Of a DNA stretch of 44,206 nt, positions 8,028 to 16,466 are shown in pieces. Below the pieces are notes generated by a model, which had not been told where the DNA came from, made no database searches, and was given only the letters and a program-made list of their open reading frames with translations. The position numbers were made by a program, and so were the translations under genes. The DNA comes from an uncultured Granulosicoccaceae bacterium (lineage in GTDB: Bacteria > Pseudomonadota > Gammaproteobacteria > Granulosicoccales > Granulosicoccaceae). Each line of letters starts with the position of its first letter. Position 1 is the stretch's first letter. Where the stretch lies: NCBI GenBank assembly GCA_938028465.1, contig CALJAA010000140.1, positions 1 to 44,206 on the forward strand. The letters are read 5' to 3'.

Positions 8028-9668
8028 CTAGGCTTGATTCCTTCGTCGTCTACGCAATCCCAACGCTATCAAAACGGCAAAACTACTTGCCAAGCCTTGT
8101 GCACCAAGGCCAAATAATCCATCGCTAGAATCATCTTCAGTAGCACCTACCTGAACTGGCTGGTAATTAGCTTGTACAGTTACTTCAGGCATTGCATCAG
8201 CCGACGTACGTTCAATTCGATAAGTGAATTCCTGTTGTAGTACTTCAGGCGGGGCAACTATCGGAATATCAGAATTACCAATCATCACCACTTCGCCATC
8301 GCGACCAGTTCCGGCACCCAGTGTTAAGCTCCATTCAGTGCCGTTGTCGCCACAGCTTGCCTGCAAAACAGCGTTACGACTAAGAGGTTGATCCGGCATA
8401 TCGGCATTGAATGTAAAAGTTGGGTCCAACGTCATTTCATCAGCCGACAAGGTAGTGTAGAGTCTGGTCAAATAACTGCCTTCAGTCAGTAGCGCATTGC
8501 TAGCGCGAACAGGCTCTATTTGCGTACTGACAATAACGCTTCGTAATTCTGTGCGGGCAGTCGCCAATTGCTCCGCTGTAAATTCAGATTGCAGCGAAAA
8601 CTGATCGAAATAAATATTAGTATCTTGACCTGCTCGAAGAGGCAATAAATTTTGCAATGCAGTTAATACAGTGGGTGCTTGAAACCGCCCTGCTGCTTGA
8701 GCGATAAACGACGCATCGTTATCATCGACATCAATAGAATTCAACGCGCCATCCAATTCATTTGCCGAAAACAAAAATCCCGTTATTGAACCATCAATTC
8801 TTCCCGCTAGATCAGTTGCAAAACCCTGCCCTCCAGCTTCATTCATCGCATCCGTTATCAATGATTGGTAACTAGCGTAGGCATTACGTGATCCGGCAAA
8901 CCAATTTAAGTGTGTGTAGTTTGGGATAACATGAGCGTAATTATCAGGTACAGCTCGAGCATCTTTCACCACCCATACCAACACACCCATGTCGTCTTGG
9001 GCTGCGATCGATGTTAAACGAATGGGTATCATCGGCTGGTCACTTTTGTACTTCATGATCAGTGGTTGAATACTTCCGCTGCTCTCCCCGCTGCGTAATT
9101 TAACCGCAACAAATTGCATACCCTCAAGCACGTACGGCTCAATAAGCTCTCGACCACGATCAGACAAATCATAGTTGTTGTCAGTTAACCAAATGGCTAA
9201 ATCGTCTGGGTTTTCACTGCTTACCACTTGAATTTCAAATGGGCCCACAGAGAGAGTCTGTTCGATAGTGACGCCGCCTTCCGCATCGACAAAGGCGTCC
9301 GCCACCGATACCCCACCGGTTGTGGAGCCCGTCGTTCCGTCGTCAGCGGCACATTCGTTACCGCGACGCTCCAGAAAAAATTGCGGTCGAGTCGCAAACT
9401 CGAGTTGATCAAAAGTGGAATCAGAGCCAACAGATATTTCGGGTGCACTGGGTACTGGCACAATCCAACTAAATCTTTCCGCATCGCCTTCGTAAAGAAT
9501 TCTCACCATCGCGGTGATGCTGTCCCCCTCTTGTTTGAAAACAATTTGTTCACCCGCCTGGTCAATCGGTAGGGTTTCGCAAAAGAAGCCACCGCAAGCC
9601 GTGGCGATGTTCGGGCTAAGTGCAACAATTAACGCAATAGTAGAAAAACTAAGTCGGAAGACGCGCAT
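8028..9668 (-). CDS. Exported DUF2330 protein with C-terminal anchor
   Basis: The 546-residue protein begins with a signal peptide (MRVFRLSFSTIALIVALSPN, cleavage after ATA). The mature form starts CGGFFCE, the typical beginning of DUF2330 proteins, whose function is unknown. FSWIVPVPSAPEISVGS is another family-like stretch. The C-terminus has a Ser/Asp/Gly segment, a short hydrophobic helix (LASSFAVLIALGL) and RRRRRNQA, the layout of a CTERM protein-sorting tail, though without a clear Gly-Gly motif. ATG is preceded by GAGGG at good spacing. A promoter with an embedded palindrome lies just upstream. The gene stands alone between two repeats. Confidence 0.85.
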   Translation of the reverse strand: MRVFRLSFSTIALIVALSPNIATACGGFFCETLPIDQAGEQIVFKQEGDSITAMVRILYEGDAERFSWIVPVPSAPEISVGSDSTFDQLEFATRPQFFLERRGNECAADDGTTGSTTGGVSVADAFVDAEGGVTIEQTLSVGPFEIQVVSSENPDDLAIWLTDNNYDLSDRGRELIEPYVLEGMQFVAVKLRSGESSGSIQPLIMKYKSDQPMIPIRLTSIAAQDDMGVLVWVVKDARAVPDNYAHVIPNYTHLNWFAGSRNAYASYQSLITDAMNEAGGQGFATDLAGRIDGSITGFLFSANELDGALNSIDVDDNDASFIAQAAGRFQAPTVLTALQNLLPLRAGQDTNIYFDQFSLQSEFTAEQLATARTELRSVIVSTQIEPVRASNALLTEGSYLTRLYTTLSADEMTLDPTFTFNADMPDQPLSRNAVLQASCGDNGTEWSLTLGAGTGRDGEVVMIGNSDIPIVAPPEVLQQEFTYRIERTSADAMPEVTVQANYQPVQVGATEDDSSDGLFGLGAQGLASSFAVLIALGLRRRRRNQA

Positions 9669-9695
9669 GATTGATCCCTCATGGATAAATACGTT

Positions 9696-9711
9696 TGGGA
9701 ATTATATCCCA
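9696..9711. promoter_or_regulatory. Palindromic site TGGGATATAATTCCCA
   Basis: Arms TGGGA and TCCCA flank TATAAT when read on the minus strand; a near-identical site, differing at one base, lies at 41192 upstream of the DUF1800 gene. Overlap with the -10 box suggests a repressor operator. This is inference; the binding protein is unknown. Confidence 0.55.
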
Positions 9712-9729
9712 ATTAGATTAAATTGCAAA
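9701..9729 (-). promoter_or_regulatory. Sigma-70-type promoter of the DUF2330 gene
   Basis: On the minus strand, TTTGCA (plus 9729-9724) and TATAAT (9706-9701) are separated by exactly 17 bp. Transcription would begin about 25 bases before the ATG at 9668, with GAGGG in the leader. The -10 box is the centre of a perfect-arm palindrome. Confidence 0.65.
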
Positions 9730-9777
9730 TCAAACGGTCGTTTTGGCTTTTGGGAGCTGTGTTGTTGTGCAGTTTTT

Positions 9778-9803
9778 GTCATCCCCGCGAAGGCGGGGAT
9801 GAC
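9778..9803. repeat. 26-bp palindrome, copy 3 (loop GAAG)
   Basis: Perfect 11-bp arms with loop GAAG. Its last base is the first plus-strand base of the stop codon (TAG on minus) of the ferritin-like gene, so the repeat abuts the coding region directly. On the minus strand the hairpin is followed by AAAAAC, not by T residues. Confidence 0.93.
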
Positions 9804-10645
9804 TAAAGCGCGGCTTTAAACTCTTTCTCCATCTCCCTGATAATCGCCATCTCATCCACCGTAAAGCCTGCTTGCAGCCTTGCTTCATCGTTATAAGGGC
9901 TATGGAGGTAGGCGCTATTAACACCCTTTAATAAATCTTGAAACACGGCTAGGCCATCAAGCTTGCGCTGATCAACTAAGTACCGAAACCATCGGTTACC
10001 GACTTCTACGTGTGTGATTTCATCTGTATAGATGCGTTGCAAAATAGCTGCGCTAATATCATCTTTTTGATGCGCGAGCTTTTTGATCATCGGTGGGGAC
10101 ACATCTAACCCGCGTGCTTCTAATAAGCGAGGCACTAAAGCCATGCGCACCAACACGTCATGATCAGTACGCCGTGCCATCTGCCACAAGCCGGCATGTG
10201 CCGGGAAATCCCCGTAGTCGGCACCAAGTGATTGCAATCGTTCACGCACCATATTGAAATGGATTGCTTCATCGTTCGCAACCTTCAACCAATCAGTAAC
10301 GTAAAGCACCGGCATATCTCTAAAGCGATAGACGGCATCTAGAGCAAGATTGATTGCATTGAATTCGATATGCGCCAGCGAATGCAATAAAGCAATCCGC
10401 CCTTCAAGGGTACCGATGCCTCGCCTTGCTACCTTACGTGCTTCAATAAGTTCGGGCTTATCAGGTTGCCCCGCAACATCAAGCTTGCGCACAAGTGATT
10501 GGCTATTTTCGCTCAGTTGCTGTTGCTGGTCGTTAGCGGATGTGTCGAGCCATTGCGCATATAACGACTGAGTCAGCTCGGTCTTACGTGCAGGGTCACG
10601 CTCCAACAAAGCCATTTCGCTTAGATAAAACCAATCGGTACTCAC
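9803..10645 (-). CDS. Ferritin-like DUF455 protein
   Basis: The 280-residue protein belongs to the DUF455 ferritin-like family. The expected diiron ligands can be placed on four helices: Glu94 (AHIEF), Glu126/His129 (NDEAIHF), Glu176 (LLEARGLD) and Glu209/His212 (DEITHVEVG). An oxidase or oxygenase role is likely from the fold, but the substrate is unknown. The start is GTG 10645; an ATG at 10615 is possible. It is the last gene of the rpoE-recO run, 24 bp after recO, in the place where many gammaproteobacteria have pdxJ. Confidence 0.88.
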   Translation of the reverse strand: MSTDWFYLSEMALLERDPARKTELTQSLYAQWLDTSANDQQQQLSENSQSLVRKLDVAGQPDKPELIEARKVARRGIGTLEGRIALLHSLAHIEFNAINLALDAVYRFRDMPVLYVTDWLKVANDEAIHFNMVRERLQSLGADYGDFPAHAGLWQMARRTDHDVLVRMALVPRLLEARGLDVSPPMIKKLAHQKDDISAAILQRIYTDEITHVEVGNRWFRYLVDQRKLDGLAVFQDLLKGVNSAYLHSPYNDEARLQAGFTVDEMAIIREMEKEFKAAL

Positions 10646-10669
10646 CGGTGATTGCTCATCGCACTTAAC

Positions 10670-11485
10670 TTAGCTGTCGGTAGATACCGGTAGCTGCATC
10701 GATTCAAACATCGAACGGCTATTTAATGGGCGCGAACCTAGCTGCTGCCCGATAAGCGCGCGCATAACGTGCTTAGCTTCTTTGAGTATGTCGGGGTTAG
10801 ATACATCTTGTGCGGCTAGCGCCAACAATGTTCGCCCGCTTACTGGGATGCCATGATCAGTAGTAAAACCATCAGAGTGCAATTGTGTGGCCGCGGCCAG
10901 ATCTTTCTCTTTTGGACGAGCAAGTACTGATAGATCTTCAGCCTGTTTTTGTAAAACCGCTTTGGCATTGGCTGGGTAAAAAAGATACTTCTCGTTTACA
11001 TCTAGCGCCGCACCCGTTGATTCACAGGCTGCAAGGTCAGGCATTAAACCAATACCTTCAAGTAACTGTAGTTCGAACGCGCGTAACGTAGGCTCTGGAG
11101 GCTCATCAGCTGAGAGCTGTGCAAGCGCCAAGGCGTAATGCGCGAACACACTAGGCTGAGGCTGTGCGCGCGGCAACAATCGTACTAGGAGCTCGTTAAG
11201 GTAATAAGCACAGGCCATTTGGTTATGACTAAGAACATTCTCCGCACCTGATTCTTCAATGCCCGTTAATAGGCGAGGATCGTCTTTACTGATCCATGAA
11301 ATCAACAATGGCCTAAACGGCTGATACAAAGCACGGGCATTGGGTTTTGCTTTACGCGCCCCCTTAGCCAATAAATTAATCTTGCCTTGCTCCAGAGTAA
11401 AAAAATCAACTTGAAAACTGGTGTCACGATGCACTTGATAGTGCAATAGGTACGCTGCTTGTGCCGTGACAGCTTGATCACTCAT
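10670..11485 (-). CDS. recO: DNA repair protein RecO
   Basis: RecO loads RecA onto SSB-coated single-stranded DNA with RecR in the RecF pathway. The 271-residue protein starts with an OB-fold containing TFQ-like VDFFTLEQGKINLLAKGARK and ALYQPFRPLLISW. ACAYYLNELLVRLLP leads into the helical C-terminal part. Its ATG overlaps the end of era by 8 bp, as is usual for the rnc-era-recO operon. Its partner recR is also in the window, 12 kb away. Confidence 0.95.
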   Translation of the reverse strand: MSDQAVTAQAAYLLHYQVHRDTSFQVDFFTLEQGKINLLAKGARKAKPNARALYQPFRPLLISWISKDDPRLLTGIEESGAENVLSHNQMACAYYLNELLVRLLPRAQPQPSVFAHYALALAQLSADEPPEPTLRAFELQLLEGIGLMPDLAACESTGAALDVNEKYLFYPANAKAVLQKQAEDLSVLARPKEKDLAAATQLHSDGFTTDHGIPVSGRTLLALAAQDVSNPDILKEAKHVMRALIGQQLGSRPLNSRSMFESMQLPVSTDS

Positions 11486-12368
11486 GCGGGTTGTACCCTA
11501 GGCTACGCAGTGCTCGTTCGTCATCTGCCCAACCATCTTTTACGCGTACCCATAACTGCAAAAACACTTTGCAATCGAATAATGATTCTAGCGAGACTCT
11601 TGCTCGAGTACCCACCTCTTTTAACTTTTCCCCGCCTTTACCGATCACGATGCCTTTTTGGCTGTTCTTCTCTACAAAGATTACTGCACCAATACGAATC
11701 AGATCAGCTGATTGTTCGTACTGCTCAATATCCACTGATAGGGAATACGGTAACTCAGCTGAAAGTAGGCGCGTGAGTTGTTCACGTACTGACTCTGCCG
11801 CCAAGAAACGCGATGATCGATCGGTGAGTTCGTCCTCGTCATAATGAAACTCTCCTTCTGGAATATGTTTGGCTACCGCCTCCTCTAAGCCATCAATGCC
11901 ACTGCCATTTTTGGCTGACACAATTAGCACATCTTGTAGTTTGTCATGCCTGGGGAGTTTTTCAATAAACGGGAGTAGCTCATCCTTTTGCTTAACCAAA
12001 TCAACCTTATTGATCACTAAATAAAAAGGCACGCCAGTTTGAGATACTAAATCATAGGCGCGTTGATCATCTGCGTTCCAGACTCCCGCCTGAACTAGTA
12101 ACAATACTAGGTCGACATCGTAGAGCGCAGTTGATGCAGTACGATTGAGCACTTGATTAAGAGCGCGCTTACCTTGAGTGTGGATACCCGGTGTATCGAC
12201 ATACACCACTTGCAGATCGCCCTCGGTTTTTATGCCGTGGATACGATGGCGCGTGGTTTGCGGCTTGTGTGCAGTGATACTGAGTTTTTGCCCAACCAAA
12301 TGGTTAAGCAGAGTCGATTTACCGACATTAGGCCGCCCAGCTATGGATACGGTACCGCATTGAGTCAT
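11478..12368 (-). CDS. era: GTPase Era
   Basis: Era binds the 3' end of 16S rRNA and helps 30S assembly. GTPase motifs are GRPNVGKST (residues 11-19), VDTPGIH, NKVD and SAKNG. The C-terminal KH domain contains IGKGGEKLKEVGTRAR. The length of 296 residues is normal. It lies 70 bp downstream of rnc and overlaps recO, the standard rnc-era-recO order. Confidence 0.98.
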   Translation of the reverse strand: MTQCGTVSIAGRPNVGKSTLLNHLVGQKLSITAHKPQTTRHRIHGIKTEGDLQVVYVDTPGIHTQGKRALNQVLNRTASTALYDVDLVLLLVQAGVWNADDQRAYDLVSQTGVPFYLVINKVDLVKQKDELLPFIEKLPRHDKLQDVLIVSAKNGSGIDGLEEAVAKHIPEGEFHYDEDELTDRSSRFLAAESVREQLTRLLSAELPYSLSVDIEQYEQSADLIRIGAVIFVEKNSQKGIVIGKGGEKLKEVGTRARVSLESLFDCKVFLQLWVRVKDGWADDERALRSLGYNPHE

Positions 12369-12438
12369 GAAGGATGTTGGCCAGCAAAACGAGTAGTCTA
12401 CTCAAACTTCGCCCTACCGTGTTTCGAATTTTCCTGAA

Positions 12439-13110
12439 CTAGCTACTGAGCCGCTCTAACATGGTCTGAGCGGCGGTTTGCTCCGCTTTGCGACGGCTTG
12501 TGGCGGTAGCGGTTGTGCGCTGGTTTTGGGCCTTAACAACGCACTCCACCGTAAAACTGAGGTTGTGATCTTGACCGGTTTTCTCGATGACATTATATAC
12601 CGGCAAGGCATGGCCATCACCTTGGAGGAATTCCTGCAGCCGGGTTTTGGAGTCTTTAAGGGTTTCCGCTGAAGGTAAGTTGACCAATCGTTTGCTATAC
12701 AGGCGCACCACCAGTGCGCGAGCCGCTTCAAAACCTGCATCACGCAGCGTGGCACCAATGATGGATTCCACCACATCGGCGAGGATTGAATCGCGATCAA
12801 AGCCGCCACTTTTGAGCTCACCTGAACCCATTAAAAGGAAATCGCCCAACTGGTATTCGCGCGCGATCTCAGCAAGCGTTGAACCGCGTACTAGTGATGC
12901 ACGCAATCGACTCAGGTCACCTTCATCAAGATCACTATGCGCACGATGCAATTCATCTGCGATAACAAAGTTGAGTAGGCTGTCGCCTAGGTATTCGAGA
13001 CGTTCGTAGTTGGGAGTGCCGTAAGAGCGATGGGATAATGCCTCACGTAAAAGGGCCTGATCAGTAAAGTTCAGGCCCAGTTGTTTGCAAAGTCGTTGCA
13101 GCGCGTTCAT
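12439..13110 (-). CDS. rnc: Ribonuclease III
   Basis: RNase III cuts double-stranded RNA, for example in rRNA precursor processing. The signature ERLEYLGDSLLNFVIADEL (residues 36-54) contains the acidic catalytic residues, and DSILADVVESIIGA carries the second set. The C-terminal double-stranded-RNA-binding domain ends in TATATSRRKAEQTAAQ. The length is 223 residues. It follows the DUF4845 gene by 61 bp. Confidence 0.98.
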   Translation of the reverse strand: MNALQRLCKQLGLNFTDQALLREALSHRSYGTPNYERLEYLGDSLLNFVIADELHRAHSDLDEGDLSRLRASLVRGSTLAEIAREYQLGDFLLMGSGELKSGGFDRDSILADVVESIIGATLRDAGFEAARALVVRLYSKRLVNLPSAETLKDSKTRLQEFLQGDGHALPVYNVIEKTGQDHNLSFTVECVVKAQNQRTTATATSRRKAEQTAAQTMLERLSS

Positions 13111-13171
13111 AGGGCCGCATCACTTAAATTGAAACTAGCTATATTGAGGCTAGTGCATCGTGTTGGAGTGC

Positions 13172-13579
13172 TTATTTGTCGCCGTTGACTGTTTTGTTGA
13201 ACACAGTCACCACGTCGATATTGAAAAGCAAATTGACACGCTTTTCGTAATTGACTGTAACCAAATAGCCCTTGTTGCCATCTTTTTGCAAGTCGATCGT
13301 GTCTTTGGCTTTTAGGTCCCATAAGCTATTAGTGTGAAATGCTCCATCGATGTGTTTTACCACCTTACTCTTTGTACCGCGCATTAGATCATCATTTTTA
13401 GTTAGGTCTGATGCGATCTTTTTAACTGTCAAGTATTCCATGTAGTACGGACCAATCTTGAAACCCGCCAATGCTATAAACACCACGACTGACACTATAG
13501 CTAAAACTGAGGCAAACGACAGTCCTTGCTGCTTGTTCGCCAATTTTACACCACGGCCGCCATTGTAATTCTTGGTCAT
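13172..13579 (-). CDS. DUF4845 membrane protein
   Basis: The 135-residue protein has one membrane helix (GLSFASVLAIVSVVVFIALA, about residues 19-38) followed by KIGPYYMEYLTVKKI, typical of DUF4845 proteins found between lepB and rnc in gammaproteobacteria. Function is unknown. The start overlaps the lepB stop (ATGA), so it is probably translated together with signal peptidase I. The N-terminal MTKNYNGGRGVK is cytosolic and basic. Confidence 0.88.
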   Translation of the reverse strand: MTKNYNGGRGVKLANKQQGLSFASVLAIVSVVVFIALAGFKIGPYYMEYLTVKKIASDLTKNDDLMRGTKSKVVKHIDGAFHTNSLWDLKAKDTIDLQKDGNKGYLVTVNYEKRVNLLFNIDVVTVFNKTVNGDK

Positions 13580-14352
13580 CTAATTTTATCCCCTAGACGG
13601 TCCCAAAGGACTCCGTCACTCCAATGCATCCAAACATATTTAGCCTTACCGACCAAATTTGCCTCGGGGACGAATCCCCAGACGCGACCGTCGTTGCTAT
13701 TGTCTCGGTTATCGCCAACCATAAAATAATGCCCTTCCGGCACCACCCATTTACCTGATTGGCTTCTCGAGCGTTCGTGTTGCAAGATTTCGTGCAGCAC
13801 GGATCCTAGCTGCTCCTCTCGGAGCGCGACTCCTGAACTTATGGCGTCCGTTCCGGGGAGAACATAAGGCTGTTCTGGTGAAATGTTGATTACTTCGTCA
13901 TTTATGGTGAATATTTTGTTCTCATACACGATTGTGTCGCCTGGTAGCCCCACTACGCGCTTGATGTAATCCACCCTTGGATCGGCTGGAAACCGAAAAA
14001 CAGCCACGTCACCACGCTCTGGCGAGCCCGTATCGAGGATTTTGGTGTGTATAACTGGCAGGCGTACGCCGTAGCTAAACTTACTCACCAAGATAAAATC
14101 ACCTACAAGTAAAGTGGGCTTCATTGAGCCGCTGGGTATTTTGAACGGCTCGAACAAAAACGATCGCAAGATCAGCACGATGAGCAGCACAGGAAAAAAC
14201 GAACGAGCGTAGTCAACAAGAAGAGGTGGACTCATGTCAGCAGAGTACTTTCGGCCAAGTAGCACCGAATCAATAAACCAGATCAAACCACTGATCGCGG
14301 TGCCAATCACTAGCACCAGCGGAAAGTTCACAGTAGACATAAAATCGGACAT
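13576..14352 (-). CDS. lepB: Signal peptidase I
   Basis: LepB removes signal peptides from exported proteins on the periplasmic face of the inner membrane. Two N-terminal membrane segments precede PSGSMKPTLLVGDFILV, which holds the catalytic Ser. RGDVAVFRFP and DYIKRVVGLPGD supply the catalytic Lys. GDNRDNSNDGR is the conserved box near the end. The 258-residue length is somewhat shorter than E. coli LepB (324). It begins 2 bp after lepA, a standard pairing. Confidence 0.98.
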   Translation of the reverse strand: MSDFMSTVNFPLVLVIGTAISGLIWFIDSVLLGRKYSADMSPPLLVDYARSFFPVLLIVLILRSFLFEPFKIPSGSMKPTLLVGDFILVSKFSYGVRLPVIHTKILDTGSPERGDVAVFRFPADPRVDYIKRVVGLPGDTIVYENKIFTINDEVINISPEQPYVLPGTDAISSGVALREEQLGSVLHEILQHERSRSQSGKWVVPEGHYFMVGDNRDNSNDGRVWGFVPEANLVGKAKYVWMHWSDGVLWDRLGDKIR

Positions 14353-14354
14353 GC

Positions 14355-16151
14355 TTAGTTTCTCTCCACCTTAAGCACAGCAAGAAAAGCTTCTTGCGGA
14401 ATCTCAACACTGCCGACCTGCTTCATTCGGCGTTTACCAGCTTTCTGTTTTTCAAGTAACTTGCGTTTACGCGATACGTCACCGCCATAACATTTAGCGG
14501 TTACATTTTTGCGCAAGGCTTTTATCGAGCTGCGCGAAATAATATGGGACCCAATGGCTGCCTGTACGGCAATTTCAAACTGCTGCCTAGGGATAATATC
14601 TTTCATGCGTTCAACCAAGTCACGCCCGCGCGCTAATGACCTATCTTTATGAATAATGCTGGCCAAGGCATCGACCTTGTCACCATTAATGAGGATATCG
14701 ACCTTAACTAGATTGGCCTGTTGGAAACGCACAAACTCATAATCGAACGATGCATAACCACGGCTGCATGATTTAAGCCTGTCGAAAAAGTCGAGTACCA
14801 CTTCACTTAACGGTAGTTCGTAGGTCATCGATACTTGCCGACCAAGGTATTGCATATTGGTTTGCACGCCACGTTTTTCGATACACAACTTAATGACTTC
14901 GCCAACGTATTCTTGTGGCAGCAATAAATTTGCTCTAATAATCGGTTCGCGAATCTCGGCGATGTTATTGATAACAGGCAAACCCGATGGGTTGTGTATA
15001 TAGGTAATTTCATCTCTGGTGCTAAGTATCTCGTACACAACGGTTGGCGCTGTTGAGATTAGGTCAAGGTTGTACTCTCGCTCAAGTCGTTCTTGGACGA
15101 TCTCCATGTGCAGCATGCCCAAAAAGCCACAGCGAAAGCCAAAGCCGAGCGCTGTTGAGGTTTCAGGTTCAAAGTGCAAGGCCGCATCATTTAACCGTAG
15201 CTTTTGCAGCGCTTCACGAAAGTTCTCGTAGTCGTCGCTGTCAATTGGGTACATACCCGCAAATACACGTGGTTGCACTGTTTTAAAATCAGGCAAGGCT
15301 TCAGCTGCCGGCTTGTTAGCTAGCGTTATTGTGTCACCCACTCGTGCCGCTTCGATCTCTTTGATACCCGCGATAATAAAACCCACCTCGCCTGCACGCA
15401 GATGTTTCAGCGGCGTGCGTTTTGGGGTAAACACGCCCACGGTGTCTGCTTGAAAATCTCGCCCGGTAGACATGATGCGAATTTTTTCACGTGTGTTAAT
15501 GGTGCCTTGCACTACTCGTACAAGCGTTATAACACCCACAAAATTATCAAACCAAGAGTCGATAATGAGCGCCTGCAACGGCGCATCAGGATCACCTTCA
15601 GGTGGAGGGATTTTTTCTACAATCTGCTCTAGTACGTCTTCCACCCCCACACCCGTCTTTGCACTGATGTGAACAGCCTCATGAGCATCGACACCGATAA
15701 CCTCTTCTATCTCATCCACCACACGTTCAGGATCAGCATTGGGAAGATCGATTTTGTTTAAGACGGTGAGCACTTCGAGATCTTGCTCGATGGCGGTATA
15801 ACAGTTAGCCACACTTTGTGCTTCGACACCTTGAGAAGCATCAACCACCAACAACGCACCTTCACAAGCGGAAAGTGAACGGGATACTTCATAAGAAAAA
15901 TCAACATGGCCCGGCGTATCGATAAAATTCAGATGATACGTTTCACCATTACGAGCTTTGTAATCCAAGGAGACGGCCTGAGCCTTTATCGTGATACCAC
16001 GCTCCTGCTCGATATCCATTGAGTCGAGTACCTGCGCCGACATCTCGCGATCAGTCAAGCCACCGCATACTTGGATGAACCGGTCGGCCAAAGTGGACTT
16101 ACCGTGATCGATATGCGCGATGATAGAAAAGTTACGAATATTCTGCTGCAT
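14355..16151 (-). CDS. lepA: Elongation factor 4 (LepA)
   Basis: LepA is a ribosome-associated translational GTPase that acts in translation initiation or 30S biogenesis and may back-translocate stalled ribosomes. I chose ATG 16151 ([20 protein letters not shown]), giving 598 residues, close to the 599 of E. coli. An upstream TTG at 16184 would add 11 atypical residues. [17 protein letters not shown] and NKIDLP are the G motifs, and [17 protein letters not shown] and the C-terminal [16 protein letters not shown] are family-specific. It lies 48 bp after the glutaredoxin gene. Confidence 0.98.
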   Translation of the reverse strand: MQQNIRNFSIIAHIDHGKSTLADRFIQVCGGLTDREMSAQVLDSMDIEQERGITIKAQAVSLDYKARNGETYHLNFIDTPGHVDFSYEVSRSLSACEGALLVVDASQGVEAQSVANCYTAIEQDLEVLTVLNKIDLPNADPERVVDEIEEVIGVDAHEAVHISAKTGVGVEDVLEQIVEKIPPPEGDPDAPLQALIIDSWFDNFVGVITLVRVVQGTINTREKIRIMSTGRDFQADTVGVFTPKRTPLKHLRAGEVGFIIAGIKEIEAARVGDTITLANKPAAEALPDFKTVQPRVFAGMYPIDSDDYENFREALQKLRLNDAALHFEPETSTALGFGFRCGFLGMLHMEIVQERLEREYNLDLISTAPTVVYEILSTRDEITYIHNPSGLPVINNIAEIREPIIRANLLLPQEYVGEVIKLCIEKRGVQTNMQYLGRQVSMTYELPLSEVVLDFFDRLKSCSRGYASFDYEFVRFQQANLVKVDILINGDKVDALASIIHKDRSLARGRDLVERMKDIIPRQQFEIAVQAAIGSHIISRSSIKALRKNVTAKCYGGDVSRKRKLLEKQKAGKRRMKQVGSVEIPQEAFLAVLKVERN

Positions 16152-16199
16152 GTGAGAATTCTGGGCCACTGGGCCCGTGAACAAAGTGACTGGATAGGT

Positions 16200-16466
16200 T
16201 TAGGGTTCGACTACGCTATTGTAGCCTGCCAAGGCCTGTTGCACCGATTTGAGATCAAGAAAGTACCGACAGAGCTCAGTCTCACCCAGTTTCAGTACCG
16301 GCACCAGCTCGTTATATTCGGCCCTGAGGGCTGGGTCAGCATCAATATCCACCCGCTTCAGCTGATAGCTAGCTGGGTCAAGTAACTCGCCCAGCAATTC
16401 CTGCATTTCTTCACACAGGTGACAGCCATCACGAAAATAGAGCGTTAGCGTAGCGACTCGCCCCAT
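16200..16466 (-). CDS. Glutaredoxin-family protein (DUF836)
   Basis: The 88-residue protein has the thioredoxin-like start LTLYFRDGCHLCEEM with a CxxC redox pair (Cys15 and Cys18), and a cis-Pro in ELVPVLKLG. It matches the short DUF836 glutaredoxin-like family. The substrate is unknown. Its start codon immediately follows the mucD stop. The position between mucD and lepA suggests coexpression with the envelope-stress genes, but the protein has no signal peptide and should be cytosolic. Confidence 0.88.
   Translation of the reverse strand: MGRVATLTLYFRDGCHLCEEMQELLGELLDPASYQLKRVDIDADPALRAEYNELVPVLKLGETELCRYFLDLKSVQQALAGYNSVVEP

Noticed and set aside
9514..9819. Plus-strand frame ending VIPAKAGMTKARL
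   Set aside because: Antisense to the DUF2330 gene, with palindrome copy 3 translated at its end; no ribosome site or family match.
12587..13009. 140-codon plus-strand frame inside rnc
   Set aside because: Antisense shadow of rnc, rich in Ser and Arg; no recognisable motif.
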